64,000 nt of DNA from an uncultured Campylobacter sp. GTDB taxonomy: Bacteria > Campylobacterota > Campylobacteria > Campylobacterales > Campylobacteraceae. Within the stretch, counting starts at the first letter, position 1. Each line of letters opens with the position of its first letter. Of this stretch, positions 14,888 to 23,562 are shown piece by piece. The stretch lies in the NCBI RefSeq assembly GCF_937980635.1, contig NZ_CALJPG010000023.1:1-64000 (forward strand), read 5' to 3'. Made by a program: the position numbers and the translations under genes. Under the pieces are notes generated by a model. It was not told where the DNA came from, searched no databases, and saw only the letters and a program-made list of their open reading frames with translations.

Positions 14888-17734
14888 TCAAACTCGATTA
14901 TTTTTGCTTGCGCTTTTCATCGCCCCTAGCTCCTGCGCCAAAAATTCCCCCGTATAGCTACCGGTCTTTTTGAAATCTTTTGCTAGCTTTTCTGGGGTGC
15001 CGCAAGCGACGATCTGTCCGCCGCCCTCGCCGCCTTCTGGCCCCATATCGATGATGTAATCGCAGTTTTTGATGACGTCCAGATTGTGCTCAATCACAAA
15101 GACGGAATTTCCCAGATCGACCAGATGGTGCAGCACCGCCACCAGGCGATCTACGTCTGCAAAATGAAGCCCCGTCGTGGGCTCGTCTAGGATATATAGC
15201 GTGTTGCCCGTGTCGGTGCGGCTTAGCTCCTTGGCGAGCTTGACGCGCTGTGCCTCGCCGCCGCTAAGCGTCGTGGCGGGCTGGCCTAGCGAAACGTAGC
15301 CGAGCCCGACGTCCGCTAGCGTCTTTAGCTTTTGATAAATTTTAGGCACGGCTTTGAAAAACTCGAGCGCCTCGTCGATACTCATCGCCAAAACGTCGGC
15401 TATGCTTTTGTTTTTGTATAAAATTTCAAGCGTCTGCGCGTTGTATCTCGTGCCGTGGCAAACGTCGCAAACGACGCTAATATCGGGTAGGAAGTGCATC
15501 TCAATCGTGATCTCGCCCTCGCCCGCGCATTTTTCGCAGCGCCCGCCCTTGACGTTGAAGCTGAAGCGGCCAATCTTGTATCCGCGCAGTTGCGCTTCCT
15601 TCGTCGCGGCAAAAAGCGCGCGGATCTCGTCCATCACCCCCGTGTAGGTCGCGGGATTGCTGCGCGGGGTGCGTCCGATCGGGGTTTGATCCAGATAGAT
15701 CACTTTATCCAGGCTCTCAAGCCCCGAAATTTTAGCGTCCTTTACCGCGTGCACCTTTCTAGCGCGATTTAGCTCCTCAAGCGCGGTAGGCAGTATGGTT
15801 TGCAGCACCAAGGAGCTCTTGCCGCTGCCGCTAACGCCCGTGATGCCGACTAAATTTCGCAGCGGAAATTTTGCGCAAAGACCGTGGATGTTATTGATAT
15901 TTACGTTTTTGATACTGAGCCAAATCTCCTGCTTGCGATGCTTTTGGTAGTTTATCTCCTTTTGGTTGTTCAGATACAGCGCGGTTTGCGTATTGCTTTT
16001 AAGCAGATGCGCGACGTCTCCTGCGAATACGACCTCGCCGCCTAGATTTCCTGCTCCGGGACCGATATCTACGACGAAGTCTGCCGCCTCGATCGTCTTT
16101 TTATCGTGCTCGACGACGATTACAGAATTTCCCTTTTCTTGCAAGCTTCGCAGCGTCTTGATGAGCTTTTGCGTATCGCGCTCGTGAAGCCCGATGCTAG
16201 GCTCATCGAGCACGTACATCACGCCGCTAAGACCCGAACCGATCTGGCTTGCGATACGGATACGCTGCGCCTCGCCGCCGCTGATGGTGCGCGCATCGCG
16301 CCCAAGCGTGAGGTATCCAAGCCCCACGTCCTTTAAGAAGAACAGCCTCTCGTTGATCTCTTTTAGGATCGGTGCCGCGATCTGCGCGTCCTTTTCGCTT
16401 AAATTTGAAAACCACTTCTCGTCGCTGAAAAATTCCACGCAGTCTGCGATACTCATATTTATCACATCGCCGATGCCCTTATCTGCGACCTTTACGGCTA
16501 GACTTTCGGGGCGCAGGCGCAACCCGCCGCAGTCGGGGCAAATTTTTTCGCTCATATAATCGTCCAGATCGCTTTCGTTCTTGAGCAGATCGTAGGCGTA
16601 TTTGATCGCGCCCTCAAATTTTCGCACGAGCTTATGTTTTTTCCAGTAAAAATCGATCTCTTTGACGCTGCCGTAGAGGATCAGCTTTTTTTGCTCCTCA
16701 CTTAAATTTGCATACGGGATTTTGATGTTTATGCCGTTTGCTTCGCAAAATCCGAGCAGAAATTTATAATAATAGCTCTTGTTGAAGCCCGACATCACTT
16801 TAATCGCGCCGCCCTCGATCGAGGCGTTTTCGTTGATGATCTTGCCTAGATCGAGGCTAAATTTTATTCCCAGCCCGTCGCAGCTCTCGCACGCGCCCTT
16901 TGGGGAGTTGAAACTAAACGCAAGCGGCTCGAGCGGCTTGAATGAAATTTTACAATCAAAGCATGCCATATGCTCGCTGTAGTGGATCAGGCTCTGCACA
17001 AGCCCCAGCTCGGCGGCATTTGCGATCTCCACCTCAAGCTCGCCGAAGCTGAGCTTGAGCGCCTTTTCGACGTCGCTTGCGATACGGATGGAATTTTCCT
17101 CGTCGATGATCGTGCGGTCGATGATGACCTTGATCGAGTGCTTTTTCGTCTTGCTTAGCTCGATCTCTTCATCCAGCCGCACCAGCACGCCGTCGATCTG
17201 AGCGCGCACGTAGCCCTGCTCGCGTAGGCTCTGTAGCATATCGGCGAAGCTACCCTTTTTCTCGCGTACCAAGGGCGCGCCTAAGATCACCTTCGCGCCG
17301 CGCGGCAGCTTCATAATCTCGGCGATGATGTCGCTGGAGCTCATCTTTGAGATTGGCTTGCCGCATTTGTGGCAGTGCTGCACCCCCACGCGCGCATATA
17401 AGAGGCGCAGATAGTCGTAAATTTCGGTGATCGTGCCGACCGTCGAGCGCGGGTTTTTCGACGTCGTTTTTTGATCGATCGCGATCGCAGGCGTCAGACC
17501 GTCGATCTTATCGACGTCGGGCTTGCCTACGCGGTCTAAAAACTGCCTCGCGTAGCTGCTTAGGCTCTCGACGTATCTGCGCTGTCCCTCGGCATATAGC
17601 GTATCAAACGCCAGCGTGCTCTTGCCGCTGCCGCTAAGACCGGTAAAAACGACGAGTTTGTCCTTTGGAATTTGTAAATTTATATTTTTCAGATTGTGCT
17701 CGCGCGCGCCCGTGATGGTGATGAGATCGTTCAT
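14888..17734 (-). CDS. uvrA: Excinuclease ABC subunit A
   Basis: A 948-residue UvrA, the damage-scanning ATPase of nucleotide excision repair. Start placed at MNDLITITGAREHNLKNINL, with AAGGGCG upstream; a 14-residue longer frame exists but has no ribosome site. Walker A sites are GLSGSGKSTL (about 31) and GVSGSGKSSLV (about 630). Zinc modules are CHKCGKP, CFDCKISF...CESCDG and CEKCAGEG...CDVCHGTRY. The ABC signatures SGGEAQRIRIA and SGGEAQRVKLA are present. Length and domains are normal. A minus-strand TATAAT lies 31 bases upstream. Confidence 0.97.
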   Translation of the reverse strand: MNDLITITGAREHNLKNINLQIPKDKLVVFTGLSGSGKSTLAFDTLYAEGQRRYVESLSSYARQFLDRVGKPDVDKIDGLTPAIAIDQKTTSKNPRSTVGTITEIYDYLRLLYARVGVQHCHKCGKPISKMSSSDIIAEIMKLPRGAKVILGAPLVREKKGSFADMLQSLREQGYVRAQIDGVLVRLDEEIELSKTKKHSIKVIIDRTIIDEENSIRIASDVEKALKLSFGELEVEIANAAELGLVQSLIHYSEHMACFDCKISFKPLEPLAFSFNSPKGACESCDGLGIKFSLDLGKIINENASIEGGAIKVMSGFNKSYYYKFLLGFCEANGINIKIPYANLSEEQKKLILYGSVKEIDFYWKKHKLVRKFEGAIKYAYDLLKNESDLDDYMSEKICPDCGGLRLRPESLAVKVADKGIGDVINMSIADCVEFFSDEKWFSNLSEKDAQIAAPILKEINERLFFLKDVGLGYLTLGRDARTISGGEAQRIRIASQIGSGLSGVMYVLDEPSIGLHERDTQKLIKTLRSLQEKGNSVIVVEHDKKTIEAADFVVDIGPGAGNLGGEVVFAGDVAHLLKSNTQTALYLNNQKEINYQKHRKQEIWLSIKNVNINNIHGLCAKFPLRNLVGITGVSGSGKSSLVLQTILPTALEELNRARKVHAVKDAKISGLESLDKVIYLDQTPIGRTPRSNPATYTGVMDEIRALFAATKEAQLRGYKIGRFSFNVKGGRCEKCAGEGEITIEMHFLPDISVVCDVCHGTRYNAQTLEILYKNKSIADVLAMSIDEALEFFKAVPKIYQKLKTLADVGLGYVSLGQPATTLSGGEAQRVKLAKELSRTDTGNTLYILDEPTTGLHFADVDRLVAVLHHLVDLGNSVFVIEHNLDVIKNCDYIIDMGPEGGEGGGQIVACGTPEKLAKDFKKTGSYTGEFLAQELGAMKSASKNNRV

Positions 17735-17764
17735 TTTCGCCCTTTTGTGCCAAATTAATCTTAC

Positions 17765-17770
17765 ATTATA
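17765..17770 (-). promoter_or_regulatory. -10 box for uvrA
   Basis: Minus-strand TATAAT 31 bases before the uvrA ATG at 17734, in the short gap to the divergent phosphorylase-like gene. Confidence 0.5.
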
Positions 17771-17809
17771 GCTCAAATTGTTAAAATTGCGCTTTTGGAA
17801 GGGGCGGCG

Positions 17810-18970
17810 ATGATACTAATCTGTACGGCTTTGCGCTGCGAAGCCCAAGCGATAATCGAGAGTTTTAAACTTACTCGTAGCGGCGATCTGTTCGCAGGCG
17901 AGCAGATGCTTCTATACATATGCGGCGTGAGGTTCGGGGCTAAATTTGAAGCGGGCGCTGCAGGCGGTATAGAAATAGAATTTAAGAGCGAACCCGGCGC
18001 AGAATTTATTCGCCGTGCCGATACAGACGCAGAATTCGGGCGTGAGCTCCGCAAGAACCAACACGGCTCGGGCGCAAAATTTAAGCATTCTTCGGACGCG
18101 GACGCACTCTGCGACGGCGATGCAGAGATCGGCTCTGCGAAAAATGCGACCAAAAATTTTGAAATTTTAAATTTTAACTCCGCGCGAAATTCAGAGCGCT
18201 TCGGTGAAATTTTACTTTCGCGGCGCGTGGACTTTGCGCTAAACATAGGCGTCTGCGGCTGCGCGGATAAAGGCGTGCAAATCGGCGAGGTCTTTTACTT
18301 TGGCGGCACGGCAGCGCAGGAATTTTACGGCGAGGACGGATCGAAATTTTATCGCTCGCATGTTGGGAGGCACAGCGAGCAAGCTCTAAAATTTCGATAC
18401 GTTTGCGAGCGGGAATTTTATGGCGCGAGTTTAGACGGCAAGCTGCGAGCAAATTTGATCTGCGTAAGCGAGCCTAAAATTTTAAACGCAGCGGAGCGGA
18501 CCCGTGGGGCAAATGCCGCAGCGATCAAGGCGTGCGGCGAGATAAACGCACAAGCCCCAACGCAAGGAACGAACGATGCGGCAAATACAAAAAATTTCAC
18601 GCGCGATGCGACGCGGGCCGCAACACAAAGCTTAACGCAGGTCGAGGCACAAAATTTAGCGAGCGTAAAACCCTCACAAATCGCGGTAGGCGGGCACAGT
18701 GTCGCGACGAATACCGCAGTACGAGCAACACAAAATACGCCGTGTACGGCAAAAGACGCTACCCGCAGGCGCGCAAATCGCGGCGTTATGCTTTACGATA
18801 TGGAGAGCGCGCTTTTTATTAGTGCTTGCGAGCGCGCGGGCGTGCCGTGGGCGATGATGAAGATCGTAAGCGATCATTTGGGCGGCGAGCGGCTTTGCAA
18901 AAGCTTCGTCTATGAGCTCGTAAAGGCGCGTCTGCCGCAAATCCGCGCCGCAATAAAGGGCAAAATTTAA
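17810..18970 (+). CDS. Nucleoside-phosphorylase-like protein with two low-complexity inserts
   Basis: The start ATG of MILICTALRCEAQAI has GGAAGGGG upstream; an earlier in-frame TTG is less likely. Core elements fit the purine nucleoside phosphorylase/MTAN superfamily: ICTALRCEAQAII at the N-terminus, VDFALNIGVCGCADKGVQIGEVFYF near 140, and the catalytic-type LYDMESALF near 328, followed by MKIVSDHLGG. The core is only about 210 residues. The rest is two inserts, at about 50-128 (Ala/Glu/Phe-rich) and 225-325 (Ala/Thr/Asn-rich), both low in complexity with no stop codon. Whether it is active is unknown. It is divergent from uvrA, with about 75 bases between them. Confidence 0.72.
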   Translation: MILICTALRCEAQAIIESFKLTRSGDLFAGEQMLLYICGVRFGAKFEAGAAGGIEIEFKSEPGAEFIRRADTDAEFGRELRKNQHGSGAKFKHSSDADALCDGDAEIGSAKNATKNFEILNFNSARNSERFGEILLSRRVDFALNIGVCGCADKGVQIGEVFYFGGTAAQEFYGEDGSKFYRSHVGRHSEQALKFRYVCEREFYGASLDGKLRANLICVSEPKILNAAERTRGANAAAIKACGEINAQAPTQGTNDAANTKNFTRDATRAATQSLTQVEAQNLASVKPSQIAVGGHSVATNTAVRATQNTPCTAKDATRRRANRGVMLYDMESALFISACERAGVPWAMMKIVSDHLGGERLCKSFVYELVKARLPQIRAAIKGKI

Positions 18971-19075
18971 CTACTAGAGCGTATGCAAAAAAACCGAGCC
19001 GAGAGATGAAATTTTGGCTTCATACGCCAAATAAGTCGTGAAATTTGAAGGTATTGCGGAGTTGCAGGAGAAACG

Positions 19076-19555
19076 ATGAAAATAAAAGGCTCTTATCTGT
19101 ATTTCGCCCTCTTGGCGTGCGCGTGCGTCGCGGCTTGCGCGTATGCCGTGGTAGATTTGCTCGCGGATCTGCCTTCTTTGGTCTTTTTGGCTCTTTTGCT
19201 CGCATTTGCCTGCATCGGGCTATGGCTAAAAGACGCTCTAATAGGCGCGCGCTACCTATTTTACTGCGTCTGCGTGCAGCTACTTTTTGCAGCGGCTATA
19301 TTTGCCGTTCATAAATTCCCCGCCATGGCGCAGTTTGTGCGCAGCGCTGAGATAGGCGTCGGCGGCGCGGGCATACCGCTAAGTATCGCTCTACTCGTGT
19401 TGCCCGCGTTTTTCTGCGCTCTGCCGTATTACTACCGAACGGGCGTCAAAAAAATCCCGCAAAAGCTCATACTAGGCGGAATTTTGATCCTAAACGTCGC
19501 TATTACGCTAGCTTACGCCTTCTATTTCGAGCGACTATTCTATAGCGCGATCTGA
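19076..19555 (+). CDS. Four-helix membrane protein, unknown
   Basis: A 159-residue protein with about four membrane segments (residues 8-30, 35-55, 60-80 and 98-120, with a last one near 130-150). No family recognised. GGAG lies before the ATG. It stands alone between the phosphorylase-like gene and the radical SAM gene. The cysteine-rich first helix (LLACACVAACAYA) is not a lipobox signal because no charged start and cleavage context fit. Confidence 0.65.
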   Translation: MKIKGSYLYFALLACACVAACAYAVVDLLADLPSLVFLALLLAFACIGLWLKDALIGARYLFYCVCVQLLFAAAIFAVHKFPAMAQFVRSAEIGVGGAGIPLSIALLVLPAFFCALPYYYRTGVKKIPQKLILGGILILNVAITLAYAFYFERLFYSAI

Positions 19556-19628
19556 AATTTCAACGATTTTCAGTGACGGCGCGCGAAATTTAAGTATAAT
19601 TTGCAAAATTTAAACGAAGCGGAGCAAG

Positions 19629-20903
19629 ATGACGGAGGCGAAAAAAGAGCCGGGCGCGCAGTTTGGCGTGAATCTGGGCGAGCGATCGAGCGCGTTTTTA
19701 GGCGCGTTATTTGAGAAATTTCACTTTTCATTTCAGCAAAAAAAGCAGCTTGCCGAGTTTGCGAGCGATTTTGAGGCGTGGGACGAGATGCCCGTTTATG
19801 AGCTGCTTGCGGACGGGCAGTGCGAGCTAAATTTTAATAAAGCCAAATTTAATAAAGCAGGGAAAGTCCCAAACGGCGAGCAAATTTTTAATTTCGTGCG
19901 CGAAGCCTGGCTTGAGCTAAAGTCGCGCCCGCATTCATACGCGAGCTTCACAAGCGATTACGCGCCGAAAAAATTTGAAATTTCATCCTTTCGCGCGGAT
20001 CGCATAGCTTTGGGTCGCTGTCCGGTGGCGAGCGAAAACACGCGCTGCTGCAATCTGCTGACGCTCGATGCGGTCAATTCGTGCGGCTTTGACTGCTCCT
20101 ATTGCGCGATCGGCTCCTTTTACAAGCAGGGGAAAATCGGCTTTGACGAGAATTTCGCGGCAAATTTAGCGCGCCTGCGGCTCGATCCCGCGCGCAGCTA
20201 TCATATCGGCACGGGGCAGAGCTCCGATTCGCTCATGTGGGGCGATCGCTTCGGCATTTTAAGCGCATTATGCGATTTTGCGGCGCGGCATGAAAACGTG
20301 ATTTTGGAGCTTAAAAGCAAGTCGAACAATATCCGGTTTTTCCTGCAGCGCGAGATCCCGCGCAATCTCATCGTCACCTTCTCGCTCAATACCCCCGCGA
20401 TCATAGCGAACGAGGAGCATTTAAGCGCGAGCCTGGATGCGCGGCTGGCGGCAGCCGAAGCGCTCGCGGCGCGCGGCATTTTGGTGGGCTTTCACCTCCA
20501 CCCGATGGTTTGGTACGAGGGGTGGCAAAACGATTACGGCGCGCTTTTTGAGCAGCTGCTGCGCCGCTTCGATCCAAGCGGCGTTGCGATGGTTTCGCTC
20601 GGCACGCTTACCTTCATCAAACCCGTCGTAAAAAAGCTGCGCTCTCGCGGGCTGCGGAGCAAAATTCTACAGATGCCCCTTGCGGACGCGAACGGCAAGC
20701 TGTCCTACCCGCCGCAGATCAAGCGCGAGCTTTTTAAATTTGCCGCGGACGCGCTTTCGCCGTGGCGCGAGCGGGTGTTTTTCTACCTCTGCATGGAGGA
20801 TGCAAGCCTGTGGCGCGAGGTTTTGGGGCGCGAATACGAAAGCAACGACGCGTTTGAGGAGGCGATGAAAGCGGCGTATTTCGCAAAGATACGGCGGCGC
20901 TAG
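19629..20903 (+). CDS. Spore-photoproduct-lyase-family radical SAM protein
   Basis: A 424-residue protein of the SPL-like radical SAM group. The cluster motif is Cys152-x3-Cys156-x2-Cys159 in SCGFDCSYCAIGSFY. SPL-type landmarks follow: HIGTGQSSDSLMWGDRFGIL, VILELKSKSNNIRFFLQ, VTFSLNTP and FHLHPMVWYEGWQNDY. In spore formers SPL repairs thymine spore photoproduct; campylobacters make no spores, so the substrate here must differ, perhaps another DNA lesion. An N-terminal helical region of about 120 residues precedes the barrel. It is preceded by GAAGCGGAGCAAG. Confidence 0.85.
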   Translation: MTEAKKEPGAQFGVNLGERSSAFLGALFEKFHFSFQQKKQLAEFASDFEAWDEMPVYELLADGQCELNFNKAKFNKAGKVPNGEQIFNFVREAWLELKSRPHSYASFTSDYAPKKFEISSFRADRIALGRCPVASENTRCCNLLTLDAVNSCGFDCSYCAIGSFYKQGKIGFDENFAANLARLRLDPARSYHIGTGQSSDSLMWGDRFGILSALCDFAARHENVILELKSKSNNIRFFLQREIPRNLIVTFSLNTPAIIANEEHLSASLDARLAAAEALAARGILVGFHLHPMVWYEGWQNDYGALFEQLLRRFDPSGVAMVSLGTLTFIKPVVKKLRSRGLRSKILQMPLADANGKLSYPPQIKRELFKFAADALSPWRERVFFYLCMEDASLWREVLGREYESNDAFEEAMKAAYFAKIRRR

Positions 20904-21270
20904 ACGCACTGTTTGTCGCAGATGTCGCAGTCTGTGCCGGCTCGTATGCGACGTCAAAGACACGGCGCGAAATTTGCAGCGAGCTAGCGGTTAAAATTTA
21001 GCGGCACACCCGGCTCTATAAAATTGAATTTTATAAATCGTGCGGGGCGGGCACAGCGAGCGTCGATGAAATTTTACAAAGCGGCGGCGCAGCAGGAAGT
21101 CTGCGGGCTAAATTTAAAATTTTACCCAGCGCAGGTCGGCGGCGCGAAATGTTTAAATCGCGCAAATTTAGCGGCGGATACGGCGAGCGGAGAAAATTTA
21201 GTGCAGTAAAATTTACTCGGCGCGCGAAATTTAACGCGCCGAAGCGGCATGAAAATTTAAAGGAGAAAAG
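20904..21270. other. Intergenic stretch, no gene seen
   Basis: About 370 bases of alternating GCGCG blocks and AAATTT words between the radical SAM gene and the SDR gene. Open frames here are short and lack start sites. GCGCGAAATTTAACGCGCC (21223-21241) is a near-perfect inverted repeat shortly before the SDR ATG at 21271. Confidence 0.45.
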
Positions 21271-21939
21271 ATGAAAGCATTGATCACGGGCGCAAGCGGC
21301 GGTATCGGCAGCGCGGTTGCGGAGCTTTTGCGACAAAACGGCTATGAAATTTTAACGCTAGCCTCGCGCTTCGAGGATACGGACGCGCTAGCGAAGGAGT
21401 GCCGCGCGCTGGCTGCGGCGTGTGAGATTGACGCGCTGATTTTGTGCGCGGGTACGGCGAAATTTGCGCCGCTTGAGGCGATGAGCGAGAGTGAAATTTT
21501 AAAAATTTTAAACGTAAATCTTGCCGCAAACATCATCATCACGCGCGCGCTTTTGCCGAATTTAAAGCGCAACCACGCCCATATCATCGGCATCAGCTCG
21601 ATCGAGGCGCTGCGGGCGAGCCGCTTTAGCGCGGTTTATAGCGCGAGCAAGGCGGGGCTGCGGGCGTTTCTGCTCTGCCTTTTCGAGGAGGCGCGCAAGC
21701 AGATCAGAGTAAGCTGCATCAACCCTGACATCACCAAAACGCCGTTTTACGAGGATTTGAGCTTCGAGCCCGCAGATGATGAGGCGAGCTTCGTGGACGC
21801 GGGGGAGATCGCAAATTTTACGCTGCAAATTCTGCGCACGAAGTCCAATGTAAGCGAGTTTACGATCCGTCCGCAAATCGTAAATCTGCGGAAAAAATCA
21901 AAATTTAATCGCGAAGGAGGCGAGCTTGAAAATCGGTAA
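21271..21939 (+). CDS. Short-chain dehydrogenase/reductase
   Basis: A 222-residue NAD(P)-dependent oxidoreductase of the classical SDR type. The cofactor loop is ITGASGGIGS at residues 5-14, LILCAGTAKFAPLE matches the NAG motif, and the catalytic set is GISSIEA (Ser) with YSASKAG (Tyr-x3-Lys). At 222 residues it is on the short side but has all catalytic parts. The substrate cannot be predicted. AAAGGAG lies before the ATG. Its end overlaps the next gene by 14 bases, so it may be translated with the cysteine-protein array. Confidence 0.88.
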   Translation: MKALITGASGGIGSAVAELLRQNGYEILTLASRFEDTDALAKECRALAAACEIDALILCAGTAKFAPLEAMSESEILKILNVNLAANIIITRALLPNLKRNHAHIIGISSIEALRASRFSAVYSASKAGLRAFLLCLFEEARKQIRVSCINPDITKTPFYEDLSFEPADDEASFVDAGEIANFTLQILRTKSNVSEFTIRPQIVNLRKKSKFNREGGELENR

Positions 21940-22432
21940 AAGTCATGTTTTTGTGCTAGCTGTGGCGCTTATTATTATTTATGCCGCGTTTGTAAGCGGT
22001 AGCGGCGGGTATTGTAGCGCGAGAGAATTTTTTTCAGGCAGGCACGACGAAGAGGATGACGCCTGCATCGCTAAGCTGATAAAGCGAGCGGACGCGGGTA
22101 ATATATATGCGGCAAATCGGCTAAGATATCCGCACGAGGCGTATATCAAGCGCACATGCAAAAAGGAAGTGGAGAGCTTGGGCGAGCGCGAAAGATATTA
22201 TTTTGAGCTCTACATCCAAAATCGCTGCGAAGCTTGGGGCTTTGAAACGCCCAAATCAAAGGGCGGAAAAGCAGGTACAATGAGCGGCGACGGTAATTTA
22301 GCACGAGGCGAAGCAAACGCAACGAGCGACGAGGGAAATTTAACGCGCAAAGGTACGAATACGATCCGCAATGAAGCAGGCGCGATCAAACGCGATATGA
22401 ATTCTACGGGAGGATTAGATGTCGGGCGATAA
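21926..22432 (+). CDS. Membrane-anchored cysteine protein, paralogue 1
   Basis: A 168-residue protein with one N-terminal membrane helix (FVLAVALIIIYAAFVS), an extracytoplasmic domain of about 85 residues and a long low-complexity tail. The domain shares with the next two genes the pattern YC...EDDACIAKLIKRADAG...NRLRYP.AYIKR.C...ERERYYF...RCE. Four conserved cysteines suggest two disulfides. The tail is Gly/Asn/Thr-rich with units like GNLxRGEANAT. Start is TTG with GAAGGAGG seven bases upstream, inside the end of the SDR gene. Function unknown; the AxxG spacing hints distantly at Sel1 repeats. Confidence 0.75.
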   Translation: MKIGKSHVFVLAVALIIIYAAFVSGSGGYCSAREFFSGRHDEEDDACIAKLIKRADAGNIYAANRLRYPHEAYIKRTCKKEVESLGERERYYFELYIQNRCEAWGFETPKSKGGKAGTMSGDGNLARGEANATSDEGNLTRKGTNTIRNEAGAIKRDMNSTGGLDVGR

Positions 22433-22961
22433 AGCTAAATTGAAAACTAGTAAAAGTCAAATTTTTTTGTTAATCGTGGGGGTTGTTATTCTATGCGCCC
22501 TATATATAAGCAGCAGTGGCGCGTATTGCAACATTTGGGAATCTTTTTTAAACAACAAGGGCGAAGAGGATGATGCCTGTATAGCCAAGCTGATAAAGCG
22601 CGCGGATGCTGGCGACGATCACGCGTTAAATCGGCTAATGTATCCGAGTCAGGCATATATCAAGCGCACATGCGAAAAGGGGGTAGAAAACTTGAGCGAG
22701 CGCGAGAGATATTATTTCCAAGGCTTTAGCGGGGATCGCTGCGAGATTTGGGGCTTTAAAATGCCCAAATCAAAGGGCGGCGAAGCAAATACGATGAGCG
22801 GCGGCGGTAATTTAGCGCAAGGCGATGCGAACACAACGAGCGGCGAGGGAAATTTAACGCGCGCCGAGGCAAACAACGGTGAAGCCGACACTACAGGCAA
22901 CAAGACGGACAAAACGAAGCGCGAAGGAAATTCTACGGAAGAACAAAATGCTGGGCGATAA
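22419..22961 (+). CDS. Membrane-anchored cysteine protein, paralogue 2
   Basis: A 180-residue paralogue of the preceding gene, same layout: cytoplasmic MSGDKAKLKTSKSQ, one membrane helix (FLLIVGVVILCALYIS), a four-cysteine domain (EDDACIAKLIKRADAGDDHALNRL), and a Gly/Asn/Thr tail ending GNSTEEQNAGR. Its ATG overlaps the end of paralogue 1 by 14 bases, with GGGAGG upstream. The tail is nearly identical to that of paralogue 3, while the domain has drifted, as expected for tandem duplicates exchanging sequence. Confidence 0.75.
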   Translation: MSGDKAKLKTSKSQIFLLIVGVVILCALYISSSGAYCNIWESFLNNKGEEDDACIAKLIKRADAGDDHALNRLMYPSQAYIKRTCEKGVENLSERERYYFQGFSGDRCEIWGFKMPKSKGGEANTMSGGGNLAQGDANTTSGEGNLTRAEANNGEADTTGNKTDKTKREGNSTEEQNAGR

Positions 22962-23022
22962 GATTAGCCTTGAAGGCGATATCGTAAATTTTATGCCGTT
23001 GGTCAAATCTATGAAAAAATGA
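22948..23022 (+). other. 24-codon ORF at a duplication boundary
   Basis: Begins ATG CTG GGC GAT AAG inside the end of paralogue 2, exactly where the 343-residue gene begins (MLGDKNLE) inside the end of paralogue 3. It then runs ISLEGDIVNFMPLVKSMKK to a stop. It looks like the remnant of a downstream gene separated from its body when paralogue 3 was added. Whether it is translated is unknown. Confidence 0.45.
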
Positions 23023-23049
23023 GTTAAAATTTATTACTCAAGGAAAAAC

Positions 23050-23562
23050 ATGGTAAAAAAGAGATCTTTAAAAATAAAAGGAAGCATATCGATTGCCATA
23101 ATCCTGCTTTGGGTTTATTTTTTGATTACGGCGCTGAGCGGTGATAGATACTGTGGCATATGGGATTATATCGCAAATAGTGAAGAGGATGACGCCTGCA
23201 TTGCCAAGCTGATAAAGCGCGCAGACGCGGGTAGTGAATTGGCGCTCAATCGGCTTAGATACCCTAGCAAGGCGTATATCAAGCGCGTATGCGAAAGAGG
23301 AGTGGAAAACTTAGGCGAGCGAGAGAGATATTATTTCGAGCGTTTAGGTGTAGATCGTTGTGAAGCTTCGAATTTTAAAGATAACGAAGCAAACACGACG
23401 AGTGGCAGCGGTAATTTAGCGCAAGGCGATGCAAACGCAACGGACGGTGGAAATTTAACGCGCGCCGAGGCAAATAACGGCAAATCTGGCACTACGGGCA
23501 ACAAGACGGACACGACAAAGCGCGAAGGAAATTCTACGGAAGAGCAAAATGCTAGGCGATAA
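23050..23562 (+). CDS. Membrane-anchored cysteine protein, paralogue 3
   Basis: A 170-residue third copy with the same parts: a basic start (MVKKRSLKIKGS), one membrane helix (ISIAIILLWVYFLIT), a four-cysteine domain (EEDDACIAKLIKRADAGSELALNRLRYP) and a Gly/Asn/Thr tail. Unlike the other two it has a free start, with AAGGAAAAAC before the ATG and an 88-base gap after paralogue 2. Its end overlaps the following gene by 14 bases. Confidence 0.75.
   Translation: MVKKRSLKIKGSISIAIILLWVYFLITALSGDRYCGIWDYIANSEEDDACIAKLIKRADAGSELALNRLRYPSKAYIKRVCERGVENLGERERYYFERLGVDRCEASNFKDNEANTTSGSGNLAQGDANATDGGNLTRAEANNGKSGTTGNKTDTTKREGNSTEEQNARR

Noticed and set aside
17773..18246. 157-codon minus-strand frame opposite the phosphorylase-like gene
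   Set aside because: Ser/Ala/Pro-rich shadow; the plus-strand frame has family motifs.
21926..23562. Toxin/immunity array
   Set aside because: The tandem genes have the arrangement of immunity arrays, but no toxin domain, secretion signal for an effector or known immunity fold was seen.
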